Below are positions 24,628 through 34,817 of a DNA stretch of 64,000 nt, in pieces. Each line of letters begins with the position of its first letter. Position 1 is the stretch's first letter. The DNA comes from Caulobacterales bacterium. Lineage in GTDB: Bacteria > Pseudomonadota > Alphaproteobacteria > Caulobacterales > Caulobacteraceae. The stretch lies in NCBI GenBank assembly GCA_019510435.1, contig JAEKKJ010000010.1, positions 62,001-126,000 of the forward strand. Direction: 5' to 3'. The notes under the pieces are model-generated. The model saw only the letters and a list, made by a program, of their open reading frames with translations. It was not told where the DNA came from and did not search any database. A program made the translations under genes and the position numbers.

Positions 24628-26694
24628 TCAATCCGCCGCAGTCGCCGGCGCCGGCAGCCAGCGGCGCATCCAGGCCTCGACGTTGCGGTACCATTCCACC
24701 GAGTTCTGCGGCTTCAGCACCCAGTGGTTCTCGTCGGGATAGTAGAGGAAGCGCGACGGCACGCCCTTGCGCTGGGCGGCGGTGAAGGCCCCCAGGCCCT
24801 GGCCCAGCGGGACGCGGTAGTCCTTGCCGCCGTGGATCACCAGGATCGGCGTCTTCCAGTCGGCCAGGTGGTTGATCGGGTTGAACCGCTCGTAGTCGGC
24901 GCCGTGCTCCCAGACCAGGCCGTTGGTCTCGTATTCCGAGAAGCCGGGGATGTCGGTGGTCAGGGCCATGGTGCGGGTCTCGAAGACGCCGTCGTGGTCG
25001 ACCAGGCACTTCCAGGGCGCGTTCCAGTTGCCGGCGATCCAGGCGATCATGTAGCCGCCGTAGGAGCCGCCCAGGGCGCAAGCGCGGCCGCCGTCCAGGT
25101 ACGGGTACTTGGCCAGGGCCGTGGCCCAGCCCTTCTGCAGGTCCTCCAGTGGCCGGTCGCCCCAGTGGCCGACGATCGAATGGGCGAAGGCCTCGCCGTA
25201 GCCGGACGAGCCGTGGAAATCGACCATCACCACGGCAAAGCCCATGCCGGTCCAGACCTGGGGGTTCCAGCGGTAGCTCCAGGCGTCGCCGAAGGTCCCG
25301 TGCGGGCCGCCGTGGATCAGGAAGGCGACGGGATACTTCTTCCCGGGCTGGTAGCCCTGCGGTGGCAGGACGTAGCCGTAGACGGTCTCGTCATTCCAGC
25401 CCTTGAAGCTGAACTGCTCGGGCCTGGAAAAGGCGAAGTCGGCCAGCACCCGGGCGTTCTGGTTGGTGAGCGGCGCCTCGCCGGCGCGGACGATCTCGTA
25501 GAGCTGGGCCGGGCCGGTCAGGCTGTCGCGGGCCACCACCACGCGGTCGGCGGCCGCGGTCACGCCGCTCACCTGGCCCTCTTCGGTCAGGGGCTTCACC
25601 TTGCCGGCGGCCACGTCGATGGCGAACAGCTTCTCGCGGCCCAGGTCGCCCATGGTGGCGTAGAGGGTCTTGCCGTCCGGGCTCCAACGCAGGGCGTCCG
25701 CGGATCGGTCGAAGCCGGGATCGGCCTCATGCGGCGCGCCGCTCTTGAGGTCGCGCACCATCACCGCCGAGCGCACGTCGTCGGAGCTGTCCTTGCGCGT
25801 GAGATAGGCCAGCCGCGTCCCGTCGGGCGACAGGGTGGGCTTGCCCAGCGAGCCCTCGCCGAAGCCCGCCAGAGCCTTCGGCGGCGCCGAGCCGTCCAGC
25901 GGCGCGGCGAACAGCTGGTAGCGCGATCCGCCACCCCAGGGCTTGCCCGGCTCCAGGGCCGAGAAGATCACCTGGGTGTTGGAGACCGCATAGTCGCTGT
26001 CGTCGCCGAACGGCTTGTCGGGGGCGTCGCTGTCCAGGCCCTTCGTCAGGGGGACCGGGGCGCTGACCGGCGCGCCGTCGGCGTTGAGCTTGATGGCGAA
26101 CAGCTGCGCCCGCTCACCGGCCTGCCAGTCATCCCAGATGAACATCGGCAGGTGGTCGAAGCCCTGGGCCGAGACCTGGCCGGTCTTGCGCGCATCCTGC
26201 CGTTGCTTGGTGCAGGCCAGGGTGTCGCAGTCGGGGAAGACGTTCAGCGCCACCACCAGGGTGCGGCCGTCGGGGCTGATGCGGAAGCTGCTGGCGTGGA
26301 TCGGCAGGTCGGTGACGGGCGTCGCCACCGCCCCGTCGGCGTCGGTGCGCCAGACCTGCTGCACGCCGGTGCGGGCGGAAAGGAAGTAGAGCGTGCGCCC
26401 ATCCGCCGACCAGCGCGGCTGGTTCGCCGGCTTCTCCGAGATCGCCAGGGGCCGGGCCGCCAGCGCGGGGGCCCGGCGGTCCAGCATCCAGATCTCGCCG
26501 ACGCCGTGGTTGGCGGCCCAGTCGGTGGCCCGTACCGAGAAGGCCAGGTAGCGCCCGTCCGGCGACAGCTGCGGGTCCGACACCCGGTCCAGCATGGCCA
26601 GGTCCTTGGCCGTGAACGGCCGCGCCTGGGCCGCCCCAGACAGCAGACCGACGCCCGCGGTCACGACCGCCGCCGCCTTCAGAAACCCACGCAT
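24628..26694 (-). CDS. Secreted S9-family prolyl oligopeptidase-like peptidase
   Basis: 688 residues with a signal peptide ending near AQA-RP. Residues ~30-420 form a beta-propeller with TolB/WD40-like repeats (DPQLSPDGRYLAFSVRA, WSADGRTLYFLSA, WSPDGKTLYATMG). The C-terminal alpha/beta-hydrolase has the nucleophile in GGSYGGYM, S544, with the catalytic His in the DENHWVL segment near the end. It is likely a periplasmic dipeptidyl or acylaminoacyl peptidase. It is separated from the upstream chpT by an inverted repeat. Confidence 0.92.
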   Translation of the reverse strand: MRGFLKAAAVVTAGVGLLSGAAQARPFTAKDLAMLDRVSDPQLSPDGRYLAFSVRATDWAANHGVGEIWMLDRRAPALAARPLAISEKPANQPRWSADGRTLYFLSARTGVQQVWRTDADGAVATPVTDLPIHASSFRISPDGRTLVVALNVFPDCDTLACTKQRQDARKTGQVSAQGFDHLPMFIWDDWQAGERAQLFAIKLNADGAPVSAPVPLTKGLDSDAPDKPFGDDSDYAVSNTQVIFSALEPGKPWGGGSRYQLFAAPLDGSAPPKALAGFGEGSLGKPTLSPDGTRLAYLTRKDSSDDVRSAVMVRDLKSGAPHEADPGFDRSADALRWSPDGKTLYATMGDLGREKLFAIDVAAGKVKPLTEEGQVSGVTAAADRVVVARDSLTGPAQLYEIVRAGEAPLTNQNARVLADFAFSRPEQFSFKGWNDETVYGYVLPPQGYQPGKKYPVAFLIHGGPHGTFGDAWSYRWNPQVWTGMGFAVVMVDFHGSSGYGEAFAHSIVGHWGDRPLEDLQKGWATALAKYPYLDGGRACALGGSYGGYMIAWIAGNWNAPWKCLVDHDGVFETRTMALTTDIPGFSEYETNGLVWEHGADYERFNPINHLADWKTPILVIHGGKDYRVPLGQGLGAFTAAQRKGVPSRFLYYPDENHWVLKPQNSVEWYRNVEAWMRRWLPAPATAAD

Positions 26695-26802
26695 GCCGAC
26701 GCCTCACCCGAGATTTTCCGCGAGCTTAGGCCGAATCCGAGGCCGCAAAAGCGCCGAGTCTGCGAACGGGCGCTGCGCCGCGCCGCGGGTGCTGTCAGAT
26801 GG

Positions 26803-26897
26803 AACCGCGGAAAACGCGGAAGGACGCGAAAAAGGGGATCTCGCGCTGCGGCAGGCGCTACAGCGGCGCTTCTGCGCCTTTCCGCGTTTTCCGCGGT
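26803..26897. repeat. Long inverted repeat with 9-10 bp periodic arms (type A, copy 2)
   Basis: The left arm begins AACCGCGGAAAACGCGG, then AAGGACGCGAAAAAGG. The right arm (26874-26897) is GCGCCTTTCCGCG plus TTTTCCGCGGT. It shares arms with the element at 22449-22541, but the central loop is unrelated. It lies between two genes on the same strand (chpT upstream, S9 peptidase downstream). Confidence 0.88.
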
Positions 26898-26913
26898 CAA
26901 CCTCTAGAGGGCC

Positions 26914-27561
26914 TCAGGCCGGCAGGGTGGCCGCGAAGACCACGCGCTCTTCCTGGACGTCGGCGAAGACGCGGCCGCCGGCGTCGGCGACGAAGAGCTG
27001 GGTGTAGTAGGCCTGGGCCCAGTGGCCGTGCAGACCTTCGCCCAGCGGATGGCCCTGCAGCCCGGCCAGCACCTCGGCGCGCAGCCGGGCGCGCGGCCCG
27101 ACCGCCTCGATGGCGATGGCGACGGAGGCGGCCTCCTGCACCGCGCGAACCTTGGCCGTGCCGCCGGTGGGCAGGGCCGCGCCGGCCATCTGCGCCAGGT
27201 TGAGGATCGTGCGGGCCGCCGGCTTGTTCAGCGACGGCGCATCCACGGTCCACTCCAGCTCGGCCCGCATGTGGTCGAAGACGCCGCGGGCCAGTTTCTC
27301 CAGGTCGCGCACATCGAAGGTCTCCGCCGACGCCGACGCCCCGAACGCCACGCGGCAGAAGGACAGCAGGTCGGTCAGCTTCTTGGCCGAGGTGACGATC
27401 AGGCCCATGGCCTCTTCGCGCATGTCCTGCGCCGAGGGGTCGTCCAGAAGGTCCAGCCCCGAACTGATCGCGCTCGCCGGGCTGATGAAGTCGTGGCACA
27501 TGCGCGCGGCCAGATAGGCGGCGAGTTCCGCGGGGCGGATGGGGGCGGGGGTCTCGGTCAT
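26914..27561 (-). CDS. chpT: Histidine phosphotransferase ChpT
   Basis: 215 residues. The phosphorylated histidine is H23 in AARMCHDFISPASAI. The pattern resembles a dimeric histidine kinase DHp domain with a degenerate ATPase-like C-terminal domain that does not bind ATP. In Caulobacter, ChpT carries phosphate from the CckA kinase to CtrA and CpdR to control the cell cycle. Its presence is a strong marker for Alphaproteobacteria. It is divergent from the DUF3553 gene with a 66-bp gap. Confidence 0.92.
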   Translation of the reverse strand: MTETPAPIRPAELAAYLAARMCHDFISPASAISSGLDLLDDPSAQDMREEAMGLIVTSAKKLTDLLSFCRVAFGASASAETFDVRDLEKLARGVFDHMRAELEWTVDAPSLNKPAARTILNLAQMAGAALPTGGTAKVRAVQEAASVAIAIEAVGPRARLRAEVLAGLQGHPLGEGLHGHWAQAYYTQLFVADAGGRVFADVQEERVVFAATLPA

Positions 27562-27627
27562 GTGCGGCGGACTCTGGTGCGATTTGCGCCTTGGGGAAAC
27601 GCTCGCGCCTCTCTAAACGAACGGGCG

Positions 27628-27816
27628 ATGGAGCGGGACCCATTCCTCGAACCCGGCGCGCTGGTGCGCCACCCGTCCGAGCCGGAGTGGGGCCTGGGCC
27701 AGGTGCAGTCGGTGGCGGGGCGCAAGGTGACGGTGAACTTCGAGCACGCCGGCAAACGAACCATCGACGCGGCCGTGGTGACCCTGGTGTTCGTGGGCGA
27801 CGATCCGCGCAGCTGA
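27628..27816 (+). CDS. DUF3553 small protein
   Basis: 62 residues. The sequence LEPGALVRHPSEPEWGLGQVQSV, then VTVNFEHAGKRTI, is the short SH3-like DUF3553 pattern, also seen as an appended domain in helicase-type proteins. It is cytoplasmic and of unknown role. It lies 21 bases upstream of cysQ on the same strand, so cotranscription is likely. Confidence 0.85.
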   Translation: MERDPFLEPGALVRHPSEPEWGLGQVQSVAGRKVTVNFEHAGKRTIDAAVVTLVFVGDDPRS

Positions 27817-27837
27817 GCGCGGCGGGAAGGGGACGAG

Positions 27838-28635
27838 TTGACCGATAAGAACGACGTGGGCCGGAACGACGTGGGCCGGAACGATGTGGGCGAGACCCTC
27901 GCCGAGATCTGCGAGGCGGCCGCGGCCCTGATCCTGCCCCTGTGGCGCACCGGCGTGGAGGTGCTGACCAAGGCCGACGAGAGCCCGGTCACCGAGGCCG
28001 ACCAGCGCGGCGAGAAGCTGATCCTGGAGCGGCTGGCGGCGGCGTTCCCCGGCGTGCCTGTGGTGTCCGAAGAGGACGCCAGCGAGTTCGGCGCCCCAGA
28101 GGCCATCGGCCCGCGCTTCTTCCTGGTCGACCCGTTGGACGGCACCAAGGCCTTCGTGCGCGGCGATCCCAACTTCACGGTCAACATCGCCCTGATCGAG
28201 GACGGCCGCACCGTGGCCGGCGCCGTGACCGCGCCGCCCAGCGGGGAGACCTGGTTCACCAAGGGGGGCCGGGCGCTGAAGCGGATGATCGGCGGCCCGG
28301 CCCAGCCGGTGCGCGTGCGCCCATGGCCCAAGGGCTCGGCGGTGGCCCTGGTCAGCCACACCATGAAGGAAGAGACCGCCGTCAAGCTGGCGGCCGAATA
28401 CGGCTTCGACCTGCGCGAGCCGATGGACTCCTCCATCAAGTTCTGCCGCATCGCCGAGGGCGCCGCGGACGTCTATCCGCGCCACGGCCCGACCATGGAG
28501 TGGGACATCGCCGCCGGCCACGCCGTGCTCGAGGCCGCGGGGGGAACCGTCCGCACGCCCGAGGGCGGACCAGTGGTCTACGGCAAGGCCGGCGACGGCT
28601 TCCGCAACGGCTGGTTCGTGGCGCGGGGCGGATAG
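27838..28635 (+). CDS. cysQ: 3'(2'),5'-bisphosphate nucleotidase, CysQ-like
   Basis: 265 residues from a TTG start preceded by GGAAGGGG. Inositol-monophosphatase-fold motifs are present: SEEDASEFG (metal), DPLDGTKAFV (metal and phosphate) and EWDIAAGHAVLEAAGG (third aspartate). It removes the 3'-phosphate from PAP/PAPS during sulfate assimilation. Residues 5-19 are three copies of NDVGR/E, made by 15-bp tandem repeats, ahead of the fold. Deeper start codons would remove this repeat. Confidence 0.9.
   Translation: MTDKNDVGRNDVGRNDVGETLAEICEAAAALILPLWRTGVEVLTKADESPVTEADQRGEKLILERLAAAFPGVPVVSEEDASEFGAPEAIGPRFFLVDPLDGTKAFVRGDPNFTVNIALIEDGRTVAGAVTAPPSGETWFTKGGRALKRMIGGPAQPVRVRPWPKGSAVALVSHTMKEETAVKLAAEYGFDLREPMDSSIKFCRIAEGAADVYPRHGPTMEWDIAAGHAVLEAAGGTVRTPEGGPVVYGKAGDGFRNGWFVARGG
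27850..27894. repeat. Three in-frame 15-bp repeats in the cysQ N-terminus
   Basis: AACGACGTGGGCCGG occurs twice exactly and a third time with three changes (AACGATGTGGGCGAG). It encodes NDVGR-NDVGR-NDVGE. The unit length is a multiple of three, so gain or loss of copies would keep the frame. Confidence 0.95.
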
Positions 28636-28656
28636 GGCACGGAGCCGCAGCTTCCA

Positions 28657-28742
28657 CGGAAAGGACCGAAGGCACGGGAGTTTGGGGAAGGCCGGCCGAC
28701 CGCGTTTGGCGGGCCCCTCCCGTGCCTTCGGAGCTTTCCGCG
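28657..28742. repeat. Long inverted repeat with degenerate periodic arms (type B)
   Basis: The left arm (28657-28680) is CGGAAAGGACCGAAGG then CACGGGAG. The right arm (28717-28742) is CTCCCGTGCCTTCGG then AGCTTTCCGCGG. It lies between cysQ and a convergent small membrane protein gene. The sequence is related in style to the other periodic-arm elements but not identical. Confidence 0.88.
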
Positions 28743-28744
28743 GG

Positions 28745-28930
28745 CTAGATGCGCCGACCGGGGATCAGGTCTTCCGACGGGGCCGGCTCGGCGACCGCCG
28801 ACTGCAGCGGCCCGGGCGTGCTGGCGACCTCCGCGGGCGGGGTGCGCAGGCGGTAGAGCGCGCAATAGCCCGCGAAGCCCGTCACGAAGGCGACGCAGGC
28901 GACAAGGAAGAAGGGCTTCAGGATCGTCAT
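28745..28930 (-). CDS. Small single-pass membrane protein
   Basis: 61 residues. The N-terminus MTILKPFFLVACVAFVTGFA continues into GYCALYRL as one transmembrane helix. A Pro/Ala/Glu-rich tail follows. Family unknown. It is divergent from the PepSY gene. It could be part of the iron-regulated cluster, because a Fur-like palindrome lies in the shared 145-bp gap, but this is inference. Confidence 0.6.
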   Translation of the reverse strand: MTILKPFFLVACVAFVTGFAGYCALYRLRTPPAEVASTPGPLQSAVAEPAPSEDLIPGRRI

Positions 28931-29018
28931 GGCGCGAATCGGAGCCTCGCTCCCTTCGGTTACCTGGAGATCAACACGCGCCGGTGACAGCCGTTGCGCG
29001 GTCCGGCAGGCTTGTTTT

Positions 29019-29033
29019 TGCGAATAGTTCGCA
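29019..29033 (+). promoter_or_regulatory. Fur-like palindrome upstream of the PepSY gene
   Basis: TGCGAA-TAG-TTCGCA is a perfect 6-bp dyad 42 bases before the PepSY start. The left half and centre recur at 33335 (TGCGAATAGTTC), upstream of the siderophore receptor. It is assigned to Fur by its shape and by iron-uptake context, not by a scored match. Confidence 0.6.
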
Positions 29034-29075
29034 TTAGCAGATGAAGGCGCTTCCACCGTCCGGCCGGAGACCTCG

Positions 29076-30179
29076 ATGACGCCGCTCGCCCGCCTGCGAC
29101 GCCTCTGGCTGGACGTCCACCTGTGGATCGGCGCCGGACTTCTGATCGTGCTCGTTCCGCTGAGCGTCACGGGATCCATCCTGGTCTGGCACGATGCGAT
29201 CGACCGCGCCCTCTACAGCCAGAGGTACGCAACAAGCGGGGCCTTGGCTTCACGCCGGGTTGCAGACTACGCGGCCGCGGCCGAGCAGGCGTTTGGACCG
29301 CGGGCGCGCCTCTTCCAGCTGCGCCTGCCGCAGCGCGCGGGGGACCCGGTGGTGGCGGTGGGGCGGATTGCGGGCCCTCCAGGACCCGGCGGTCGCCCGC
29401 GGACCCTGAACGCCTGGATCGATCCGCCCACGGCGCGGGTGCTGGACGTGGCCGAGGTGGCGCAGCAGGCGACCATGGTGGTCCACCGCCTGCACGGCTC
29501 GCTGCTGATCCAGGACGTCGGCCGCCAGGTGGTGGGCTGGCTGGGCTGGGCGATGTTCGTCTCCAGCGCCACCGGCCTGTGGCTCTGGTGGCCGCGGCAT
29601 GGCGGCGTGCTGCGCGCCCTGCGCTGGCGACGCGGCGCCTCCCAGCTCTTCAACCTGCACCACATGGTCGGCTTCTGGACCTGCCTGCCGCTGGCGGTGC
29701 TGTCGCTCACCGGCGTCTACATCGCCTTCCCCCAGGCCAGCCACGCCCTCGTCGGCGCGCCCCCGCCGCCAGTGCGGTCCGCTCGCCAGACGCCGCCGCT
29801 GCTGGACCGTCCTCGGCTCGGCGTGGACCAGGCGCTGGCGGCCGCGAGCGCCGAGGCGCCGGGCGCCGTCGCCCAGCTCGACTGGCCCAGTCAGGGCCGC
29901 GCGCCCGCCTGGAAGCTCATGCCGGCCGGCCATGGCGCGCCGCTTCAGGTGGAGGACGCCACCGGTCTGGTGAGCCCCGCTCGCGCGCCGGCCGAGCGCC
30001 GCGCCGCCCCGGATCCGACCTCCCGGCTGATGCGGCAGATCCACGACGGGACGGACATGGGCCTGGCTTGGCGGCTGGTGATCACCGCGGCCGGCGCGAT
30101 GCCGACCATCCTTGGCCTCAGCGGCCTGGTGATGTGGCTGCGCCGGCGGGCGCGCCGGCGGGCGCTGCGGGCGGCCTAG
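29076..30179 (+). CDS. PepSY-associated membrane protein
   Basis: 367 residues with about four transmembrane helices. The first is [21 protein letters not shown], then a periplasmic PepSY-like stretch, [41 protein letters not shown], and a last helix near 345-360. Conserved histidines at HLW, HRLHG, HHM and IHDG are typical of the PiuB/FoxB-like inner-membrane reductases that release iron from siderophores. It is convergent with a PiuC-like gene and shares a 4-bp stop overlap (CTAG), which supports an iron role. Confidence 0.88.
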   Translation: MTPLARLRRLWLDVHLWIGAGLLIVLVPLSVTGSILVWHDAIDRALYSQRYATSGALASRRVADYAAAAEQAFGPRARLFQLRLPQRAGDPVVAVGRIAGPPGPGGRPRTLNAWIDPPTARVLDVAEVAQQATMVVHRLHGSLLIQDVGRQVVGWLGWAMFVSSATGLWLWWPRHGGVLRALRWRRGASQLFNLHHMVGFWTCLPLAVLSLTGVYIAFPQASHALVGAPPPPVRSARQTPPLLDRPRLGVDQALAAASAEAPGAVAQLDWPSQGRAPAWKLMPAGHGAPLQVEDATGLVSPARAPAERRAAPDPTSRLMRQIHDGTDMGLAWRLVITAAGAMPTILGLSGLVMWLRRRARRRALRAA

Positions 30180-30853
30180 ACCTCGGCCCACTGGCGCAGG
30201 AGGTTGTGGTAGGTCCCGGCCAGGGCCACCACGTCGGGATCGCCCTGCCCCACCTTGGCGGAGAGGCGCTGGATGGCGCCGTCCAGGTCGTGCAGCAGGG
30301 TGCGCTTCTCGTCCGAGCGCACCATCGACTGCGCCCAGAAGAAACTGGCCCAGCGTGCGCCGCGGGTGATCGGCGCCACCCGGTGCAGGCTGGTGGCCGG
30401 ATAGAGCGCCATGTGGCCGGCCGGCAGCTTGATGGCGTGCTCGCCATAGGCGTCGTCCACGACCAGCTCGCCGCCGTCGTAGTCGGCCGGATCGCTGAGG
30501 AAGAGCGTGCAGGAGACGTCCGTACGGAAGCGTACCGGCCCGGAGAAGCGGATGGCGTTGTCCACATGGGTGTCGAACGCCATGCCCGCCTCGTAGCGGT
30601 TGAAGAGCGGCGGGAAGACCCGCTGCGGCAGGGCGGCGGAGATGAACTGCGGATGGCGACCCAGGGCGCCCAGGATCGTATCGCCCAGCTCACGGGCCAG
30701 GGGACTGTCCTCGGGGACCTGCAGGTTGCGCTTGGCGCGCGCCGACTGCTCGCCGGCGGTGACCCGGCCGTCCACCCACTCGGCCGCCGCCAGGCGCTCG
30801 CGGAACTCGGCCACCTGTCCGGCCGCCAGCACGCCTTCGATATGCAGGATCAT
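30176..30853 (-). CDS. piuC: Fe(II)/2-oxoglutarate dioxygenase, PiuC/PKHD-type
   Basis: 225 residues, the family length. The metal triad is H96-x-D98 (FDTHVDNA) and H157 (SLHRVAP); R167 after it should bind 2-oxoglutarate. Members are encoded next to catecholate siderophore receptors of the Fiu/PiuA type and are induced by iron limitation. Here the receptor gene ends two bases upstream on the same strand, so they form an operon. The natural substrate of this family is not firmly established. Confidence 0.92.
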   Translation of the reverse strand: MILHIEGVLAAGQVAEFRERLAAAEWVDGRVTAGEQSARAKRNLQVPEDSPLARELGDTILGALGRHPQFISAALPQRVFPPLFNRYEAGMAFDTHVDNAIRFSGPVRFRTDVSCTLFLSDPADYDGGELVVDDAYGEHAIKLPAGHMALYPATSLHRVAPITRGARWASFFWAQSMVRSDEKRTLLHDLDGAIQRLSAKVGQGDPDVVALAGTYHNLLRQWAEV

Positions 30854-30855
30854 GG

Positions 30856-33324
30856 TCAGAAGCTCGCGCCGAGCGACACGATCGCCGTGCGCCCCGCCGC
30901 GGGCACGGCCCGGTTGGCGAAGACCTGGGCGTAGTTCAGCCGGTCGGTCAGGTTGTAGAGGTTGAGGCTCACCCGGTAGGGGCCGGTGCGGTAGGCGATG
31001 AAGGCGTCCAGGGTGACGCTCTTGGGGACCTGCGCGATGCGCAGCGGGACCAGGGTGGCGCGGTCGGCATAGCTGAGGCTGCGGGCCTGGTACTGCACCG
31101 CCATGCGGCCCTGGTAGACGAGGTCGCCGCCCACCGTGAGATGGTCGGTCAGCTCATAGGTGGAATAGAGCGAGCCGGAATGCCGCGGCGCGCTGGTCAC
31201 CTGCCGGCCGATGGCCACGGGGTTGGCGATGGGAATCGCCGTGGTGACGCCGACCGGACAGACGATGCCGCTGGGGGTCCCGGTGGTCGCGGTCGGGACC
31301 GTGCAGTTCGAGAACGACGAGCGGATCTTGGCGTCCACATAGGCGTAGCCGGCGCTGAGGCTCCACCGCGGCGTGATGCGGCCGGTGAGGCCGAGCTCGA
31401 CGCCAGTCGCCCGCTGCCGCTCGCCGGACTGGGCCTGCAGGAAGCCCGTCGCGGGGTCCACCTGCAGGGCGTTGGACTTGTCGATGCGGAAGACTGAGGC
31501 CGTCGCGGTGAGCGCCGTCTGCGGGACACCGACCTTGGCCCCCGCCTCGACGATCCTGGAGACCTCAGGCTCCAGGTCCTTGGCGGCGACCGTCAGCGCC
31601 GTGCCGGCGCCCACCACCGACGTGCCCTGCGGCGTCTCCGAGCGGCCCCAGGAGAGGTAGAAGGTCTGGTCGCCGCGCGGCTCGAAGACCGCGCTGAGCC
31701 GCGGACTCTTCAGGGTGGACCGTGCGGTGACCGAGGGAGCCGCCGCGCCGGTGTAGAGCACGGCGTCGAGGCTGGCGCGGTAGCGGTCCAGTCGCATGAA
31801 ACCGATCAGCGAGAGGCTGGGCGTCAGCCAGAGCCGGTCGGTGAGGAAGGCGCCGAGATCGGTGGCGACGCCGCGGCTGGAGAGCGTGCCCGTGCCGGCG
31901 ACGTTGCTGGTCGTCCCCGTGACCGTCGTGGTGCAGTTGCCGGTGGCGGGACAGAACAGGTTGACACCGGGGACCGGCGTGAACACGCCGTAGCCGGCGG
32001 GGAAGTCCGGGTTGGGGCTGACGATCGGGTGCGGGACCGCCGGCCGCGTCGTGACGCCCGGCGGCAGGGTGTAGGCGAGGAAGGCCTTGTCGTTCACCTG
32101 CCGCGAGAGGTCGAAGCCGAGGACCGCCTGGTTGCGCAGACCGCCGATCGCACCGTCGATCCGCGCCGTGGTGATGTTCTGCAGGCCGGAGGCGCGCATG
32201 CCGTAGGGGCTGGACCCGCCGATGCCGCCGAACGCCTCGGTGGCCGGGTCGCCGTCGAACAGGGCCGCGGTGCAGGCGGCGGTGCACTGGTCCAGGGTCG
32301 TGTACTGGAAATAGCGGCGATAGCGGCCGTAGCGGGTGTCGGACGTGAAGGTCAGGTGCTCGCTGGCCCGGTGGCTGACGCGCAGGGTGACGATGTCGGC
32401 GTCGGTCACGTCGCGGTCGTCCCGGAAGCCGAGGAAACTGGAGCGCTCGACGCCCACGCCATATTCGCTGGCTGGCAGGGCGATGAGGTCGCCGGGCCGC
32501 TGGACGATGATGATCCCATAGTCCGGCCGGCGGCGGTCGTGCTGGTGCAGGTAGCTCAGCGAGGCCTGCGTGTCGGTTCCGAGGCCCGTGGCCACGGCGG
32601 CCGCGGCGCCCCAGCGGTGGGAGTAGATCATGTCGCGGTCGGCGACGCCGGTGGAGCTGGCCATCAGCGCCACCCGCGCGGCGGTGGTCTCGCCCAGCCG
32701 GCGGTCGACGTCGGCCAGGGCGCGGTAGTAGCGGCCGTTCCCGGCATAGACGTCGGCGCTGGCGAAGTCCTCCAGCTTCGGGCGCTTGGAGAGGGTGTTG
32801 ATCGCCCCGCCGGTCGTGCCGCGGCCGAAGAGGGCGCCCGAGGGTCCCTTCAGGACCTGGACCTCTTCGTAGTTGAAGCTGTCGCGGGTGTAGACGCCGA
32901 AGTCGCGCAGGCCGTCGACGTAGACGTCGTCCTTGGAGTCGAACCCCCGGATCTTGAACTGGTCGCCGTTGAGGGTCCCGCCCTCGCCGATGGCGACCGT
33001 GATGCCCGGCACGTTGCGCAGGGCCTGCTCCAGTGAGCTCACGCCCTGGGCCTTCAGCTGGGCCGCGTCGATGACGTTCACGGCCTGCGGCGTGTCCTGC
33101 ACGGTGGCCGGCAGTCCGGGGAGTTCGGTGGGCCGGTCGAGCGCGGTGCGCCGGCCATGGACCGTCACGGGATCGACCTCAGCGCCGCCGTCGACGGCCT
33201 CATCCGCCGCGCGCGCACCTCCCGCCAGCACCGCCGCACCTGCCAGCGCTGCGACGCCCCAGCCCAGCGCCGCGCGCGGCCGCGCATAGCCGATGACGCC
33301 CGATGACCGCCCACGCACGCGCAC
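30856..33324 (-). CDS. TonB-dependent catecholate siderophore receptor, Fiu-like
   Basis: 822 residues. A signal peptide of about 40 residues ends near ARA-AD. The plug has [19 protein letters not shown] and [24 protein letters not shown], and the barrel ends in ...[12 protein letters not shown] with the terminal Phe needed for assembly. The plug pattern and the linked piuC indicate a Fiu/PiuA-type receptor for monocatechol or dihydroxybenzoate iron complexes. Loops around residues 350-370 and 455-490 carry Cys pairs ([17 protein letters not shown]). Fur-like sites lie upstream. Confidence 0.92.
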   Translation of the reverse strand: MRVRGRSSGVIGYARPRAALGWGVAALAGAAVLAGGARAADEAVDGGAEVDPVTVHGRRTALDRPTELPGLPATVQDTPQAVNVIDAAQLKAQGVSSLEQALRNVPGITVAIGEGGTLNGDQFKIRGFDSKDDVYVDGLRDFGVYTRDSFNYEEVQVLKGPSGALFGRGTTGGAINTLSKRPKLEDFASADVYAGNGRYYRALADVDRRLGETTAARVALMASSTGVADRDMIYSHRWGAAAAVATGLGTDTQASLSYLHQHDRRRPDYGIIIVQRPGDLIALPASEYGVGVERSSFLGFRDDRDVTDADIVTLRVSHRASEHLTFTSDTRYGRYRRYFQYTTLDQCTAACTAALFDGDPATEAFGGIGGSSPYGMRASGLQNITTARIDGAIGGLRNQAVLGFDLSRQVNDKAFLAYTLPPGVTTRPAVPHPIVSPNPDFPAGYGVFTPVPGVNLFCPATGNCTTTVTGTTSNVAGTGTLSSRGVATDLGAFLTDRLWLTPSLSLIGFMRLDRYRASLDAVLYTGAAAPSVTARSTLKSPRLSAVFEPRGDQTFYLSWGRSETPQGTSVVGAGTALTVAAKDLEPEVSRIVEAGAKVGVPQTALTATASVFRIDKSNALQVDPATGFLQAQSGERQRATGVELGLTGRITPRWSLSAGYAYVDAKIRSSFSNCTVPTATTGTPSGIVCPVGVTTAIPIANPVAIGRQVTSAPRHSGSLYSTYELTDHLTVGGDLVYQGRMAVQYQARSLSYADRATLVPLRIAQVPKSVTLDAFIAYRTGPYRVSLNLYNLTDRLNYAQVFANRAVPAAGRTAIVSLGASF

Positions 33325-33334
33325 TCTCCCTTAT

Positions 33335-33388
33335 TGCGAATAGTTCTTAATTGCGGCGATGCGGCCTTGCAATGAGAATGAGTTGCAA
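33335..33388. promoter_or_regulatory. Two Fur-like sites between the receptor and gcdH
   Basis: TGCGAATAGTTC at 33335-33346 repeats the core of the site at 29019. TTGCAATGAGAATGAGTTGCAA at 33367-33388 has TTGCAA at both ends around AATGAGAATGA, close to known Fur half-sites. They lie 11 and 43 bases from the receptor start, so they would cover its promoter. Confidence 0.55.
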
Positions 33389-33464
33389 AAGCGACGTGCG
33401 AAGGCGGCTACACGCCGGCCGGAAAAGCCGGTATCCCGCCCCGACCACGCGAAGGAGCCTCTCC

Positions 33465-34655
33465 ATGCCGGCCGATGCAGGCGCGCCCCAGAAGACCTAC
33501 CGCTGGGATGATCCCCTGGACCTCTCCTCCCGGCTCTCGGAGGACGAGCGCATGGTCTGGGAAGCCGCCCGCGCCTACGCCCGCGAGAAGCTGCTGCCCC
33601 GGGTGGTCTCGGCCTATGCCGAGGAGCGGTTCGACCGCGAGATCATGACCGAGATGGGCGAGCTGGGCTTCCTGGGCCCGACGCTGCCCGAGGAGTACGG
33701 CTGCGCCGGGGTCAACCACGTCGCCTACGGCCTGATCGCCCGGGAGATCGAGGCCATCGACAGTGGCTACCGCTCAGCCATGAGCGTGCAGAGCTCGCTG
33801 GTCATGTACCCGATCTACGCCTTCGGCTCCGAGGACCAGCGCCGCAAGTGGCTGCCGGGCATGGCGGCGGGACGGATCATCGGCTGCTTCGGCCTGACCG
33901 AGCCCGACGGCGGCTCGGACCCCGCCTCCATGCGCACCGTGGCCAAGCGGGTCGACGGCGGCTTCGTCCTGAACGGCGCCAAGATGTGGATCACCAATTC
34001 GCCGGTCAGTGACGTGGCCCTGGTCTGGGCCAAGCTGGACGGCAAGATCCGCGGCTTCCTTGTGGAGCGGGGATCGAAGGGCTTCGAGACGCCGAAGATC
34101 CAGAACAAGCTCTCCCTGCGCGCCTCCGTCACCGGCGAGATCGCGCTCTCGGACGTCTTCGTGCCTGAGGACGCCATGCTGCCGAACGTGGAGGGCCTGC
34201 GTGGGCCGTTCTCGTGCCTGAACAAGGCCCGCTACGGAATTGCCTGGGGCGCCATGGGCGCGGCGGAGTTCTGCTTCCACGCCAGCCGCGACTATGTGTC
34301 GAGCCGCAGCCTGTTCGGCCGCACCCTGGCCTCGCGCCAGCTGGTGCAGAAGAAGCTGGCCGACATGTCCACGGACATCGCGCTCGGCTTCGAGGGCGCC
34401 CTGGCCCTGGGGCGGCTGATCGACGAGGGGGCCTGGGTCCCGGAAGCCATCTCCATGCTGAAGCGCAACAACTGCGGCAAGGCGCTGGAGATCGCCCGCG
34501 TCGCCCGCGACATGCACGGCGGCAACGGCATCTCCGGCGAGTACCACGTGATGCGCCACGCCTCGAACCTGGAGACGGTCAACACCTACGAGGGCGCCCA
34601 CGACGTCCACGCCCTGATCCTGGGCCGGGCGATCACTGGCGAGAGCGCATTCTGA
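33465..34655 (+). CDS. gcdH: Glutaryl-CoA dehydrogenase
   Basis: 396 residues. It oxidises and decarboxylates glutaryl-CoA to crotonyl-CoA in lysine, tryptophan and benzoate breakdown, using FAD. Recognisable blocks are [30 protein letters not shown], the family-specific [15 protein letters not shown], and the catalytic base E376 in [20 protein letters not shown]. The start follows GAAGGAG. It is transcribed away from the receptor gene and has no obvious operon partner here. Confidence 0.93.
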   Translation: MPADAGAPQKTYRWDDPLDLSSRLSEDERMVWEAARAYAREKLLPRVVSAYAEERFDREIMTEMGELGFLGPTLPEEYGCAGVNHVAYGLIAREIEAIDSGYRSAMSVQSSLVMYPIYAFGSEDQRRKWLPGMAAGRIIGCFGLTEPDGGSDPASMRTVAKRVDGGFVLNGAKMWITNSPVSDVALVWAKLDGKIRGFLVERGSKGFETPKIQNKLSLRASVTGEIALSDVFVPEDAMLPNVEGLRGPFSCLNKARYGIAWGAMGAAEFCFHASRDYVSSRSLFGRTLASRQLVQKKLADMSTDIALGFEGALALGRLIDEGAWVPEAISMLKRNNCGKALEIARVARDMHGGNGISGEYHVMRHASNLETVNTYEGAHDVHALILGRAITGESAF

Positions 34656-34817
34656 AGCGTCGGGTAGCCGACCGAGCTTGGCCTGAACAGACCTGTCGCG
34701 GGCCAAATCTGCGGCGGCTCTCTGGTATATTTAGCATTTGATGCAACGGCCGGATTCACAACTCTAAATTTACGTCTCCCAACGTAAGCCTTCGCCGCTT
34801 TGGGAGTGAAGCGTTCC

